Below are positions 13,101 through 27,323 of a DNA stretch of 64,000 nt, piece by piece (within the stretch, counting starts at the first letter, position 1; the number at the start of each line of letters is the position of its first letter). The notes under the pieces were generated by a model. The model had not been told where the DNA came from and searched no databases. It worked only from the letters and a program-made list of their open reading frames with translations. Source of the DNA: Ciona intestinalis (lineage: Eukaryota > Chordata > Ascidiacea > Phlebobranchia > Cionidae); contig NW_004190338.2 of the NCBI RefSeq assembly GCF_000224145.3, forward strand, positions 62,001 through 126,000, in the 5' to 3' direction. The translations under genes and the position numbers were made by a program.

Positions 13101-16100
13101 ATGACGTAGCTTCTGCACAAAATCGAGCACATGACCAAAGTCGTACTCCGGGTTTTCAGCATCTGTAGAGAAATGAAACCACAATAAGTTAATATTTAAC
13201 TCAACATGCAAGCTAAGCAGAATGTAAACATCATAAGCACAAAAGGTAATGCATATGATATTGTTTAGTGTTTACATTACATTGTTAACTACTGTCTATA
13301 AAATTCACCACACATCACTGCAGCAACACAATTTATGTGGAAGCTCAAGCTATAACTGCAATTTGGTGCATGCCAGCTATTAACCCTTTAACTGCCGCCT
13401 ATTTTTTCAAAATTTTTAAATTTTGATCAGGTATCATCTAATTGGATTTTGTAGCCAAACTATAGCAGTTAGAGCAAAACATGCTATAGAAAGTTTGAAG
13501 AGTATAAAATTCTCTTTAACTTCATATTTTTAATTTTTTGATGACGTCATCAAAATAACGATGACGTCATAATGAATTTTTCAATATAGAATATTTCAGG
13601 AATGAACAAAAATATCCAAAAGTAATGCATTGCAAACTTAATCAGTATCAAATTATCTTTCTTTTGATGTATAAAATGTACTTCTAGCATGTTCATACAG
13701 GTAAAAATCTCATAAAGAGCCATTGGCGTCATACTTTCGAACCTCCTAATGATGGTGCTATTGGTGCTGTAGACAAACTTATTGTTTTCAGTGAATAAAG
13801 TAAATTGTGGTCTGTTGTATTCATCAATGAGGCTCTAGAAAACACAAATTCAATGACAAAACAAAGTAAATAACAAAGCTTTGAAACATCAAACATAGTT
13901 TGAAATGTCCTCAGGATGATTCCCTTGATTTTCATTGAAANNNNNNNNNNNNNNNNNNNNNNNNNNNNNNNNNNNNNNNNNNNNNNNNNNACAGGCCTTG
14001 AACCCATTACCTAATGGTTACATGCAGGCGCGCTAAACACTACGCCACGGCGCCGACAAATTGGATAAGTACACACGAATATAGTTTAATTATATGTACG
14101 CTTGCAAATGGTCCTTAAATATATTTTTCTTACCACTCTTTGGTTTTTCAGCAGTTAATCTTTGAGATATTGCCCATAACTGTAATGGAGTGAAGACATA
14201 CATCTTCCCATGGGCAAGTACAGAATCTCCGATTGCAAATAACTCTTTGGCTAAATCTTGTGTAAGTCGTTCAACCTCCTATAATATATATATTCAATTT
14301 TTAGTAGAAGCAGAATTCAAGAGGTTGACAGAGTAGTCGTATACAAAAAAAAATATATATATATAACAAGGCAATTAGAACTCCACCCTTTTAAAAGCAT
14401 TGTGGAAATATGATATTTAGTTCATTTTGTCCTAACTATTACAGTACGATGGGTCTGTGCCCTGTGGGGTAAGATGGGACACCTTTAGCACATAATATCT
14501 AAATATCCTGATCGTGTTTTAAACAATTAACAACCGGCTATGGTAGTCGCAAGTTTTATAATTCTTTGAATGTTTTTTGTTTACTACTACTCTGTCACCT
14601 TTGTATACATACATGTATAAGTTTGAATTTAAAGTTAGGAGAGGCAAAGATTAAATTTCACAGCGCAGAAAGAATAAACTTTGCAATTCCGAAGGCAGAT
14701 ACCAACTGTTGGGATTAAAATGAACATGACTAAACTTTTACCACCCTTATTCAAGTTACCTGGCTTGCCTTGGTCAAATTAAACAAAATTTAATGTATTT
14801 TTAGCCTTTATTTGACTTATAATAAAATTTATTTATTTGGTTTATAAAATTTGCACTTTATAGCATTATTTTTCCTTTAATCCAAACATATACTTACATA
14901 ATGGTGAAAATCAAGAAAGACTCCAAGAGTTCTTGGAACACCTCCACTAAACTTCTGACTCATAAGAGTTTGAAGATACAACTCAAGTTCCTCCCTATAA
15001 CAAAACAACATAATTTAAAAATATAATAAAACAACATAATTTAACGGTGCATGACATAAAATCTCAATTTCCTATTCCTAACTAAAGTAAAATGCACTAG
15101 GTACTTGGTGAAATTTTAAATGCGTATCTTATAGTATTGACTAGTGATTGTTGTAGGAGCAGAACAAAACATGTGTTAATGTTTTGTTGACTAAATTTTG
15201 ACGCATCTTCAATAATAATGTTGCTTAAAAACAAAATTTTCATATAATACCATTATTAGGAATTTGAAAGAATGTATGCTTCCAAAATAAATAAATACTA
15301 TTAAGAATTAAAATCAGGCTAGAGAAAAATTGAAAAATGTGAGGAATCTTTGTGAAAGCTGGCATCCTTGCTGCAAAGTCATCGTACCAGATGGTTATTT
15401 AATTTATTTCGATATTTTACACAGATTTGATTGTGCAACAGGTTTATCAATTGTATTATTTTGTTAATTTATGCATTAAATTGCCAGCATAGTAATACAG
15501 GATAGGATAATGCGAGTTATTTTATATTTTTTAAAAAATAAACCTCCGCTTGTCGATAAATGAAGTCGACATCTTTCCAATGATTTTCTTTGGAGGAAGA
15601 AGATTTTTCTCAAGATCAGGATTGTGGTTTCGAAGCTGAAAATATCAAAATATTAACCAAAGGATCGTATATAATATGCCCCAGATTGGAAAGTTTGTGG
15701 TTTGCAAACAAAATATTTTATATATACATATATATATATTTTACAGTTTTGTTTGCGCGGATTTTTACCCACCGATTCTTACTTTTATGTGAAGCTTTTA
15801 ATATTTGGATGATTTTTTTTCGAATTCGTAAAATTTTGCGCTAGGATTTGGTAAATATATTTTCGAATTGGTTAAATTTTGTGCATTCTTTTTAACAGGA
15901 ATATACCCTTTTTACATGGTAACTATTATGCATATGATTACTCGCAAATACAAAGTTAGCACGCATAACGCCGTAAGCGCGTTAGTTTGGTTGTTACTCT
16001 CATTATACGAGTAAAGTAAAATATGGTGGAAGGACAGTTAGACTTTTAGGAGCCTAATTTTTGGGGGTTATTTTTGTAGTTTTTAGTTTGTATTAGCACC

Positions 16101-16878
16101 CTAATGTTTGAGAAATTATATTATAAACATGATTTAGCATATATTGCGTTAAAATAAGCTAACTCAATGTTGATACGTGCATAAACCGATGACCAAGCAA
16201 AATAAGGCCGTTAGCGAGTTACCAAATACCAACTTTATGCGCATCGGTATTCGCATAAACATTTACCATGCGAAAAGGGTAAAATAAAAGTTATTTTAAT
16301 ATTCCATGCATATTTGCAACAGACATACAAGTTCAGAAAATATTTGCTCACCGCATTATGTAGCTTCCTAAATTCACTGTAACGATGTTTGATCTTCCAC
16401 ATAAAGCCATTATGGTGAACTTCTATTGTATATTCCTGAATGAATGTTACTGAATAAGCTAATGAATATTAAAAATGCCATGCTGTATTACTTTACAATA
16501 GCAAAACTAAATTAAAAAATATGATACTTTTATATTGCAGAAACTCAGAAAGCTGGCATGGACAAAACTTTGGCACTAGTGAAGAATCTTCTGGTACTTG
16601 GTACATACTACATAGCAGAATAGGCTGGTGGAAAGTGTTAGCGGTTGGTGGTTAGTGGTTATAGGGGTCAGTAGTTAGTGGTTATAGGGGTTCGAGGTTA
16701 GCAAATAGGGTGGGGGGAAGACTCTTCACTAGCACCAAAACTTTTGGTGCTTGTAACCAAAGTAAATAGATCATTATATTAATGTCATCTACCTAAGCTA
16801 TGCCTAGATGCTTACCGTGTAATCCTCGACTTGCTCCACGGAGTTAATAAAGACTTGAGTTTCTGGTTTCAAATCCAT
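1134..16878 (-). CDS. NISCH: Nischarin-like protein (PX domain, LRRs, conserved C-terminal domain); middle unresolved
   Basis: Orthologue of nischarin/IRAS, a cytosolic and endosomal scaffold that binds integrin alpha-5, PAK/LIMK and Rac. Placed exons, 5' to 3': 16878-16816, 16435-16352, 15635-15544, 14994-14898, 14278-14134, 13162-13095, 12269-12078, 11843-11718, 11568-11500, 11068-10942, 10689-10631, 9789-9589, 9233-9123; then 3989-3849, 3316-2058, 1998-1859, 1773-1134 (TGA). The PX domain is clear (WKIKHRYSEFRKLH, NLLPPKKIIGK). Leucine-rich repeats follow (FLDLSKNKISKIENL, LGNVKTLNLSCNKL), then VDYRTKTLSRFGTRAGE. The 1259-nt exon is Ser/Thr/Pro-rich and ends in the conserved LEDEELLHITWCNTI segment. 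The last exon matches the vertebrate C-terminus. About 1200 residues are placed; the human protein has about 1500. The 9123 donor is phase 0 and the 3989 acceptor phase 1, so at least one joining exon is missing. Exon 9233-9123 rests only on splice sites and an open frame. Confidence 0.88.
3432..3627. mobile_element. ~195-bp inverted-repeat MITE, copy 1
   Basis: This is the first copy of the window's dominant repeat. It has inverted ends of the type tagtgg-atgggggaaaatgggac and, at the other end, gtctcatctcccccc. A conserved core lies between, including a stretch near tagtaaacaaagaacattcaa and one near aacacgatcaggatatttgg. It lies in a nischarin intron between exons 3989-3849 and 3316-2058. 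No open reading frame is present, so it is non-autonomous. Confidence 0.8.
3990..9122. other. 5.1-kb unresolved stretch inside nischarin, GC-richer core
   Basis: Nischarin exons are expected here (vertebrate positions between the end of the LRR block and the Ser-rich region), yet I recognise none on the minus strand. The stretch from about 4640 to 9100 is visibly GC-richer than its flanks (for example gcggccccgacccgcgacgc near 7187). It contains several open frames of 60-115 codons on both strands (4643-4945 minus, 7164-7505 minus, 8142-8453 plus, 8477-8761 plus), none with a family signature. It could be a large intron with regulatory sequence, fast-evolving coding sequence, or a misplaced contig segment. 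Confidence 0.4.
4001..4299 (-). mobile_element. tRNA-headed SINE, nearly full length
   Basis: Read on the minus strand, it opens with a tRNA-like head (a tggttagcgcgcc-type A box, then a gattcaagg-type B box). It continues through the body seen in all copies (gggcgtatgtg near cacaatggta) and ends in aagttacattcattcat. The tail ends about 10 bases before the acceptor of nischarin exon 3989-3849. Confidence 0.75.
10193..10389. mobile_element. ~195-bp MITE, copy 2
   Basis: Both terminal motifs are well preserved (tatagtagggtggggaaaga at the left, caccctactata at the right). It sits in the nischarin intron between exons 10689-10631 and 9789-9589. Confidence 0.85.
11080..11178. repeat. Foldback inverted repeat next to a nischarin splice acceptor
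   Basis: Two arms of about 40 bases face each other. The left arm includes ggtccctttaag, tagtgcatgt and ccacaatattcactac; the right arm has the complements (gtagtgaatattgtgg, acatgcacta, aaagggacc). A 9-base insertion interrupts the left arm. On the minus strand the hairpin ends about 10 bases before the acceptor of exon 11068-10942. Confidence 0.75.
13541..13570. promoter_or_regulatory. Paired CRE/ATF palindromes
   Basis: Two identical atgacgtcat decamers lie exactly 20 bases apart (13541-13550 and 13561-13570), inside a nischarin intron. TGACGTCA is the CREB/ATF core. Whether they are used cannot be judged from sequence. Confidence 0.3.
13941..13990. other. Assembly gap, 50 N
   Basis: A run of exactly 50 N, probably a placeholder length. 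It cuts a SINE whose head survives at 13991-14057, so the gap was probably caused by the repeat. It lies in a nischarin intron. Confidence 0.95.
13991..14057 (-). mobile_element. SINE head fragment beside gap
   Basis: Only the tRNA-like head is left (read on minus: gtggcgtagtgtttagcgcg, then atgggttcaaggcct). The body is lost in the adjacent run of N. Confidence 0.7.
14463..14592. mobile_element. MITE, copy 3, truncated
   Basis: The left end (gtggggtaagatgggacacc) and the core are present, but the right terminal repeat is missing. It lies in the nischarin intron between exons 14994-14898 and 14278-14134. Confidence 0.7.
15903..16287. repeat. Tentative inverted-repeat element
   Basis: tacccttttt-acatggtaac at the left is mirrored by ttaccatgcgaaaagggta at the right, with looser complementarity inside (cgcataacg, gcgcat, tcgcaaatac). 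It looks like an old, decayed MITE in a nischarin intron. Confidence 0.4.
16556..16762. repeat. Inverted-repeat element with internal minisatellite
   Basis: The left arm ttggcactagtgaagaatct is mirrored by gactcttcactagcaccaaa at the right. Between them are short G-rich direct repeats built on ggttagtggttataggggt. It lies in the first nischarin intron and contains no reading frame. Confidence 0.6.
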
Positions 16879-18118
16879 GCCGATTCCGACATTCTTTAAA
16901 TATTTGCTCACGAAAATCCTTAAGCAAATCTTTGTTAAGCACGTAAGTGGTCAAATAAATTATTTTTCGTCGAACAGGCATTGAGCACGTAAGTGATTAA
17001 TCGTGCACAGAGCCATATAAATAGCAGAGCCATAAATAGTGAGTAGTCTTGTTTCGCAAACGGCAAATAAAACGCCAATTTGTGTCAAAATTAACACGGG
17101 TATATTGAAAAAACATATATTTTGAAAAATTGAAGGAAAACTTGAACAAGTTTAGAAAATGTAAAATCATCAAATTGCCTCCATTTTTCATTGTTTATAC
17201 AAAAAGATTAAAACCACTCATTTCCACTCATTGATTTTAATCTCTTTGGCTTATATAACATATCTAAAAATATATAACATTAACAATTTAACGTTTTTAA
17301 TTTGGTTTTAATCTCTTTGCTATGGTGGTAAATATAAGGCCTCAACGGTTAGCAGATAAGGTAGTAGCAACCAAGGAGGTTTGTTTGCTATACCTTGTTA
17401 CTTGGTTTAATACTTTAACTATTGTTAAAATTAAACATGTTTTTTAACTTTGCCAATGACGAAAACTTTACGTCGTTTCAGAGGCAAACCAACGGAAAAT
17501 GAAAATGGGTGCTGTATGGATAGATATGCTCAAATGTATAACCTAAAGGTTCCACCAAAGTTTGCCAAAACTATACGGCTTAAAAAAACGAGTAAAAGGC
17601 TGTTTCGACAATGCATAGGATTTCCCATAAGAATAATTTCATTCAATTTTGATCGTTTCTAGTTTCTAAATTACTAAAGAAAATTTAAATTTTATTTATG
17701 ATTTGGTATAAATGAATGATCAAGAATATATATAAAAAATTGTAAGAAAATGACTTTATTATTTTTTAATTTTTTTGAATTTTTTAATCTAGCGGTCGAA
17801 TTTGCGGTTTTGAAATTCATTTTTTAATAGCTGTTTTGTATTTTAAAACTTTAATGGTAGATTTAGGTCACATTTGAGCATATCTATCAATACACAAATT
17901 TTGATTTTTCGTTGGTATGCGCCTTTAAGGAAACAGTTTTGAATGGGACCATTGTCCGTTTTGAAAATCAGTCATGGATATATGTGTTTTTCGAGATTGG
18001 GTGACAATTTAGACAACCGATTAATGACCACTTGGTTTAAGCAGTTCCAAATATCATTATTCCAGTTACATTTATTCCAAATAAATATATTTTAAATATA
18101 CCACTACACAATATTATA
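16879..18118. other. Intergenic, nischarin to METTL27
   Basis: Both flanking genes are on the minus strand. An AATAAA for the methyltransferase lies at 18076-18071 (minus), about 45 bases after its stop. A basic 70-codon open frame at 17450-17662 (plus) shows no recognised domain. No other structure was seen. Confidence 0.5.
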
Positions 18119-20272
18119 TCAAATTTTTGAATTGATGCCAGACTTCTGTAGAACCAGCACTTCCCCATATTGATCAGCAAGATTTATTTCAAACTCATCT
18201 GAAACTTCATCCAATCTGTAATGTAGGAATTTCTCTCTCGAACAAAACTTCATCAAACCAGCAGCTTCAAGTCGATTAAGTTCGTCGTAAAAACGAATTT
18301 TGTAATCTTGCATATAGCAATGCATTCGAACAGTAGTGACCAAGTAAGAATTAGGTTTCAAAACCCGCAGAGCATCCTACACGTTAAGAAAAATGAATTC
18401 AGTAAAAAACTGAGCTACTTATACACACTTGGTTTTTAATGTCAGAGTTAGATTGCAAAAACGTTCAAGCACGTCTTACCTCTATACAATCTGGTTCGAT
18501 GTTATGTATTGTAAACGCACCAACGTTAAAAACCATGTCGAACGACTGATCCGGGTACGGAAGTGGATTTGAGGAAGTTAGAATGTGTTCGGTTACATCA
18601 CTAATTACCAAAAAAATGTATTTGTTTTGCGTTACAAAAAAATACCAAAAATTGTGTTTGTTTTGCATTACAAAAAAATAAAAAAAAAATGTGTTTGTTG
18701 GACTTATAATTCTTTTTAACCCCCAATTGGGGGGGGGGGGGGGGGGGGTTTGTCTTTTATATCTTTTATAAAATCAGAATTCACAGATAAGGTATAAGTT
18801 ACATAAAACCATTAATTAAAGCGCCGGCGTGAAACTGTTACTGTTTATGCTGGGACCATATAGAGAACTAATATATTAGTTTTGATATATATTTAGGCAT
18901 ATTTTAAAGGCTTATAATCTTAAATACTTTTATAGCATTCGATGTGGCATTTTTAAGCGAAGACGCGGTGGACTAATTTAAGTTTAAAATACAACACGCG
19001 CCCAGTAGTTTTACAAATGCGAATTTACATATATTTTCATCAAGTATTTTATAACAGAACCAGCACGTTCTTTACATAGCAGTCGTCTGTGCTTCATCTG
19101 CTGTAATATAAAGTTCATATTACACGCCCGCTTGAAGAGCAAGGTAGTTGACGCATCGGGTGTTCGCTTGAAGCGCAAGATAGTTGACGGATCGGGTGTA
19201 ACACTAATGGGTTAACGTACAGTTGGTTGATCTTACCTGTATATACCTTTCTCCATTGCAACCTTGAGCATTCCTTCTGACCCATCAAGCGCGCTCATGT
19301 TACCAAGAAAACCAGCACTGCGGAAAGCGACGCCTGAAAGTCCAGTACCTGAAATGATTCGGTTAAATTTTTGATTAATGTATGACAAAAGTCTATAACT
19401 AAGCTACCTGCTCCAAGGTCCAACAGTTTAAAGTTTTTCATTTGTTCTTGTGATACGAGCGAAGCTGCTTTCTGTGCGGCAACTTCAGGCGCGGTGTACG
19501 CCAAAGTTTTCATATCACTGTCCCAAGTTGCCCCATGTTCGTCGTAATAGTTTAGGGAAACTTTAAATTAAATTCTTTGTTTAAGATATATAGAGCTGTA
19601 TGTCTTAAACATTAGTGCAACAAAACAAATGTATATATGAAGGCAATCGTTTTAAATTTACCTGTTTAAGTTACTCTTACTATCTTACGCATACATATAT
19701 TTTTTATTAAACTCTACTTTTTTCTCGCCTGAACTGAAATACAGGGTTCAATAACCCAGGATACACATTGTGGGCTTTTTTGAGGAGTAATCATTTTATG
19801 TATAGTAGGGTGGGGAAAGATGGGACATCTTTAGCACATAATACCCAAATATCTTTATCGTGTCTTAAACAACAAACGACGGTCTATGGGAGTCGTGAGC
19901 ATATACGGTTTTATAATTCTTTGAATGTTCTTTGTTTGCTACCAAATGAGACAAGAAAATAGAAAGAAAAGGTGTTCTACCTTCCCCCATCCCACTATAG
20001 CAAGTTCTTTTAACACATTTATTAAACATAAAAAATTAATCTGAAACAAATTTAGTTCAGATAAAACTTGAATATCAATTAATTAAAATAAAACAAACCT
20101 AATATATTGAAAAATGGCTTTATAACAAGTTGTTGATGTTGTTATAGGCCTCTTTAAAATGTTGTATAATAAAAATGTTCAACTGATGCATTTTTTTACC
20201 TGTGGGGTTATCTTCGGCAGGGGGTATATTGAATACCCATCCGTAGACTTCATCCAGCGGTTTCTGAGCCAT
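18119..20272 (-). CDS. METTL27: METTL27 (WBSCR27)-like SAM-dependent methyltransferase
   Basis: Small class I methyltransferase of the Williams-Beuren region protein 27 family; the substrate is not known to me. Exons: 20272-20200, 19560-19408, 19348-19237, 18600-18480, 18376-18119, giving 238 residues against about 245 in human, with all phases consistent. The N-terminus has NYYDEHGATWDSDMKTLAY, the family's lead-in motif. SAM motif I LLDLGAGTGLSG is split across exons 2 and 3. An acidic loop (SALDGSEGML) follows as motif II, then FDMVFNVGAF and VLKPNSYLVTTVR as the later strands. The start is the first in-frame ATG before MAQKPLDEVYGW. Intron 1 carries a MITE at 19801-19999. A degenerate copy of the last exon lies upstream at 20780-20918, so the locus was once duplicated. 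The family call is strong; the exact orthologue is inferred. Confidence 0.9.
18730..18748. repeat. Poly-G tract in METTL27 intron
   Basis: About 19 uninterrupted G on the plus strand (poly-C in the METTL27 transcript) in the intron between exons 19348-19237 and 18600-18480. Its length is prone to sequencing error. Confidence 0.9.
19801..19999. mobile_element. MITE, copy 4
   Basis: Essentially full-length with both ends (tatagtagggtggggaaaga and catcccactata). It sits in intron 1 of the METTL27-like gene. Confidence 0.85.
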
Positions 20273-20779
20273 GTTACAATTTATAGCAAACGTTGTTTTA
20301 TATATTTTTTTATATCTGCTGATTTTTTTTATATTTGATTTAAAAAAGTATAGTTGTGCAATATACCCACACGCCAAAATTTAACACTCTGAACTATCGT
20401 TAGCCTAAGATTAAAACCGGGATGCTCATACCAGTTCTTTATCAAAAAAAATGTTTATGTATAATGTTATGTATAATGTTCAGATTTGATAAATAGTTTC
20501 CTGTGATGTTTCCGACTAAAAACACCCTGGTTAGTAGAAATCCGCACAGTCTCACAGACCGTAAAAACTGTTCGGTGCCAACTCGAAAGAAACAGCTGTA
20601 CATCAAACACACAGGAAACGATTCGTTATACCATGCATGTGTAGACCCATTGCGATAAAATACCAGACCTTGTATAGGGAACGCTTTAAGCAAGCAGGAT
20701 ATTATTACAATTATTTTTAATCCGAAAGTATAACACTACATAACATTGTTGAGTATTTTAATTAATAAAAGTTTTTTTC

Positions 20780-20918
20780 CAGCACCTCATACTTGTATTG
20801 ATCAGGTTTACTTTGAACTTATCTGCAACTTTTTTCAATCTGTTATATAGGAATTTCTCTCTTGAATAAATTTTATTCAAACCAGCAGATTTGATTAAAT
20901 CAAGTTGGTCACTTGATG
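20780..20918 (-). pseudogene. Decayed copy of the METTL27 last exon
   Basis: Read on minus, it aligns by eye along about 140 bases with the functional last exon (18295-18150). The shared core gagagaaattcctacat-acagattg encodes SREKFL-Y-RL here as there, and GAT-CAATA / GTGCTGG blocks are shared at the end. Frame and several codons are damaged. A SINE starts about 5 bases away at 20923. This is best read as a broken tandem duplicate of the neighbouring gene. Confidence 0.75.
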
Positions 20919-20922
20919 TAGA

Positions 20923-21110
20923 ATGAACTTACTTTATCATCGCGTGCGGTCGGTAAACGACAGTCGTTATACCACGGGCGTTCTGTTACATACACCTCGT
21001 GTCAGCTTACGAGTTACCATGTATGTTACTTTGCGGAAGATAAACCCTTTTAGATTTTTTTCATTTTTTTATGTATGGCTGATAATTTGGGTAACCCATA
21101 AGTGACCACT
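20923..21110 (-). mobile_element. SINE, 5'-truncated
   Basis: The 3' tail (cgtgcggtcggtaaacgac, then ataccacgggcgttctgtta) and body are present. The tRNA-like head is missing, which is the usual 5' truncation. Confidence 0.7.
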
Positions 21111-21527
21111 GAAGCCGTTGCCGTTAATAAACATTATTTTGCACCGTATCAAGGTACATTTCTACAATCTGTACCGCAAGCGTTACTATATGTCTCATTA
21201 CGTCAAACATCATGCTGTGCTACGAGTAAAGAAATAAACACCCAAATCATTTCATTGTTACACTTGCCTGTTAGTATTGTTCTATTTTGTGAAGCAAAGA
21301 CAAAGAAAATAGTTGGCATTTAGCATTGTTTACTTTTGATCAACTGAGGCAAATATTATTTGTATTACACAGCATGTTTTTCCAAGTAATTTTACAAATG
21401 GTGAGAAAAGTATGGTATGTAAGTTATACTGTTAAGAAAAGTGTTAATAAAATGATCATTAAACAAATTAAAAATAAGTTTGTTAATAATACTTGCTTAT
21501 TCTATCCTACAAATAACATAATCAAAT

Positions 21528-21828
21528 GAATGAATGTAACTTACTAGAGCCTCGCGTGGCCGGAAAACGACAGTTGTTACAACACGGGTGTTCATACTCC
21601 TTGCGCCAGCTGTTATTTTGTGGGTGATTTTTTTTACAATTTTCTTTATCTACGGCTGATAATTTGGACAACTCATTAGTGACCACTGGGTTGGAGTAAT
21701 TGCCGTTAACTGTCTTGTCCGGCAAGCCCAGCACATACGCCCACAATGATAGCGACGTCGAGCCTTGAACCCATTACCTCTAGGTTATAAGCAAGCGCTT
21801 TAACCACTTTTTGGCACGGGGCCGAAAA
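21528..21828 (-). mobile_element. SINE, nearly full length
   Basis: It runs from the tail (aatgaatgtaacttacta) through the body (tgtcttgtccggcaagccc) to the tRNA-like head (gagccttgaacccattacct, the complement of the B-box region). Confidence 0.8.
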
Positions 21829-21980
21829 AATACTGAACTCCGTTTTGCTGACTTTAAATCAAAAACTACAGTTTCAACTTGTAAAGGTCGTGTCTGAAAC
21901 ATTTTCAATAGGGGTTTTTAAATTTGAACCGGTGTCGTGATATATTTGTTTCGATTGATATATTTAGTACCGGGCGCTAT

Positions 21981-22012
21981 TGCGCATGCGTCGAGACGCT
22001 ACTGCGCATGCG
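21981..22012. promoter_or_regulatory. Two NRF-1-like palindromes
   Basis: tgcgcatgcg occurs twice (21981-21990 and 22003-22012), 22 bases apart, in DNA that is otherwise AT-rich. It matches the core of the NRF-1 site (GCGCATGCGC). No start site is recognised beside it; the nearest genes are METTL27 (leftward) and SPOP (rightward). Confidence 0.35.
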
Positions 22013-22479
22013 TAGTAGATCGGAATAAATACAATACGAGCTCTAATACGTTACCGACCAAAAAATGTTCCGGGGCAAAATATTACTTTACTTATTTTAT
22101 CTTTTTTGAAAATATTTTTTCGATGGGAATTACATAATGTTAGTAATTTACGTAAGTTATATTTTCGCGAAAATTTGATATTCATGTGATTCAAGTTATG
22201 AACATTTTTTTCTATTTAACACCCATCTCTCCACTTTTTAAAAAAAGATTACGTTTCATTTTTAGATAGTACGTAGCGCTATAACATACTAGAAGTATAT
22301 TTATAGTTATATTAATATTTATATCGTTTTAACCATTTTTTCGAGCTATTAAAGTTTTATTTCAAAATCGTCACCGCTGGGGTTTAGTTAGTATAGTGCC
22401 GAAATTTCATGTTAGTAGTACGAGTGAAAGGTATCAAAAGTGGCTGCTATAATTTTCGTATTCTAAATGTAAATTATAA

Positions 22480-22855
22480 AATAAGTTTGTGGGCGTGTCC
22501 TTGGGCAAGACACTTAACGGCAATTGCTCCAACCTAGTGGTCATTAATTGGTTTCCCAAATTATTAGTCGTACATACAAAAATAATCACCTACAAAGTAA
22601 CATTTAATAAGGTGTGGAAAGATGGGACAAATTTTCAATCTCTTTCTTCTTCCTATTTGGTAGTAAACAAAGAACATTTAAAGAATTGTAAAACCATATC
22701 CTCATGACTCCGATAGACCATTGGTAATTGTTTAAAATACGATCAGGATATTTGGTTATTCCGTGCCGAAAGTGTCCTATCTTCTCCCACTCTACTATAC
22801 ATTGTAACTTGTAAGGTGGCACGAGGTACATGAACACCCGTGTTATAACACCAAG
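22480..22855 (+). mobile_element. SINE body and tail, split by a MITE
   Basis: tgtgggcgtgtccttgggca and the following body run to aaagtaacattta near 22606. The element resumes after 22799 with ttgtaacttgtaaggtggca and ends in gaacacccgtgttataac. The head is missing. Confidence 0.8.
22605..22799. mobile_element. MITE, copy 5, inserted in a SINE
   Basis: The ends taataaggtgtggaaaga and cccactctactata flank the usual core. The interrupted SINE lets the insertion point be read: the SINE sequence continues across it with a TA on both sides. Confidence 0.85.
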
Positions 22856-23668
22856 GTGATACTAGAATACGGATATCATAGCGGCATTTTTCGATACCTA
22901 TGTAAACGTCTGAAGTGGAGCTTTGGTGCCTGTCTAGCTCCGTTTTGGTATAGCAATATTACCAAAGCTTATAGATGTATATATATAAGCCTATAAGCGT
23001 TGATATTACTATTAAATTAAAATTGTGCTATTACAATACCTGCCCATTCATTACGAACATGCTCTCTTGATGTTTTAGTTAAATTCGCCCGATGGGTTGC
23101 GTTGGGTTCCAGTAGAGCAAGATGAGAACAGATATTGCGCTGTTTATTACAAAAAGTTTCAGTAGTAAAATACGTTTTTTAGAATCTACAACATTAATTT
23201 TATTATTCAATAATTAATACTATTAAAAATCGCCTTAATGGCAAAGTCTATTTTGCATGTACTTTATGTGCGATGTGTGCTGCATGTGCCTTTGACGCAC
23301 TCAATCAGTTTCTTTTTTAGTACATTTACCATAGAAATCAAATTAATCAAAACGTTTTAATGTTTATTTTTAGAACATTCACCCTATTGAACAAAAAGTA
23401 ATTTCCCCTAAACGGATTTATAACAACGGAAAAGAAAATATTACTTTAATTAAAGATTAAGACATTTTTTGTTTATGTTTGTTAGTTTTATTTGTCTGTA
23501 TAGTATAGGCTACCTGTCTCTGCCCGGCTTCGTTTTCGTATAGCTATATATTGTTATTGATTTGCAAATTGCAATACACCTATAGCAGGACAAAGCAGTT
23601 AGGATATATCCATGTAACAATAGGTTTGAAAAGTTTTAAAGTAATAACATACAAGTTAGTGGCGTGAC

Positions 23669-26444
<2,776 letters not shown>

Positions 26445-27071
26445 CACAAAGTTTAACCAGCTGTAGGTGCCGCTCGAACCAAGTGTTGTTTTCTTGCAAG
26501 GATTGTCTTCAAAGCACAGTTGTCTTGTTGATTCAGAGGAGATACATGTTTGCCACCTGACAAGCTGCTTTACACCAACCGTAACGAAACATGGTTGTTA
26601 TAGCTTAGTTATATTTTTGACATCGAAATATTTGTTGGTATATGTTTTTCTGCATCTTCGGTGAATAACATTTTTCCTCTTATGAAGTTTAATTTCATGC
26701 AACGGCTATTTCTTGTTAAAATGAAATGCAAGCTGCTAACAACATAACCAAGCTATCCTAGCATTTGTGCAGTCTCAATTGTTGGATAAATGGTGTGCGT
26801 TTCTGTTTTGGGAGATATTTCTTTATACTGTGAATTGATAAGATTTTTGTTTTTCCTAATCGTTTTTTTTTTGCTTACTTTGTTCCATTTCGAATAGAAA
26901 ACTGTATGACTTTTAGGATTCGGTTTAAAATTACGAGAATATAATTATGTTGAAACTTATTGGTTATTAGCCCTTACCATGCTATATTTTTGGGGCTAAA
27001 CTGTTTTAAACAAAGTTTATTGTGGCGAAATATTTTGATTTCAGGTTCGGCTACTTCTAACACAATTTTCT

Positions 27072-27077
27072 AATAAA
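27072..27077 (+). terminator. SPOP polyadenylation signal
   Basis: AATAAA, about 630 bases after the SPOP stop and 330 bases before the AK8 start. It is the first canonical signal in the 3' flank that I noticed. Confidence 0.6.
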
Positions 27078-27323
27078 GCTATGTGGGAATATAGTTTGTT
27101 TTCTTTAGCGTGGAATCCTGCAATTACACTTGTCTATGTAGTCAATAAGAGCAGCAGGTGCAAGCTTTAAGTGTAGGAAAGAGATTTACAGTAGGTGACT
27201 CAGAAAAATCAATTTGTTACAGACTATTACGTCTCGTAGTGTTCGTCAAATGTGCGTTTTCTAGACGATTTGGTAAAAAAATCCAAATTTTATTTCTATG
27301 TGCATAAAACACCGGTGGCGCTA

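Noticed and set aside
17450..17662. 70-codon basic plus-strand open frame
   Set aside because: No family signature, splice context or polyadenylation signal; length compatible with chance.
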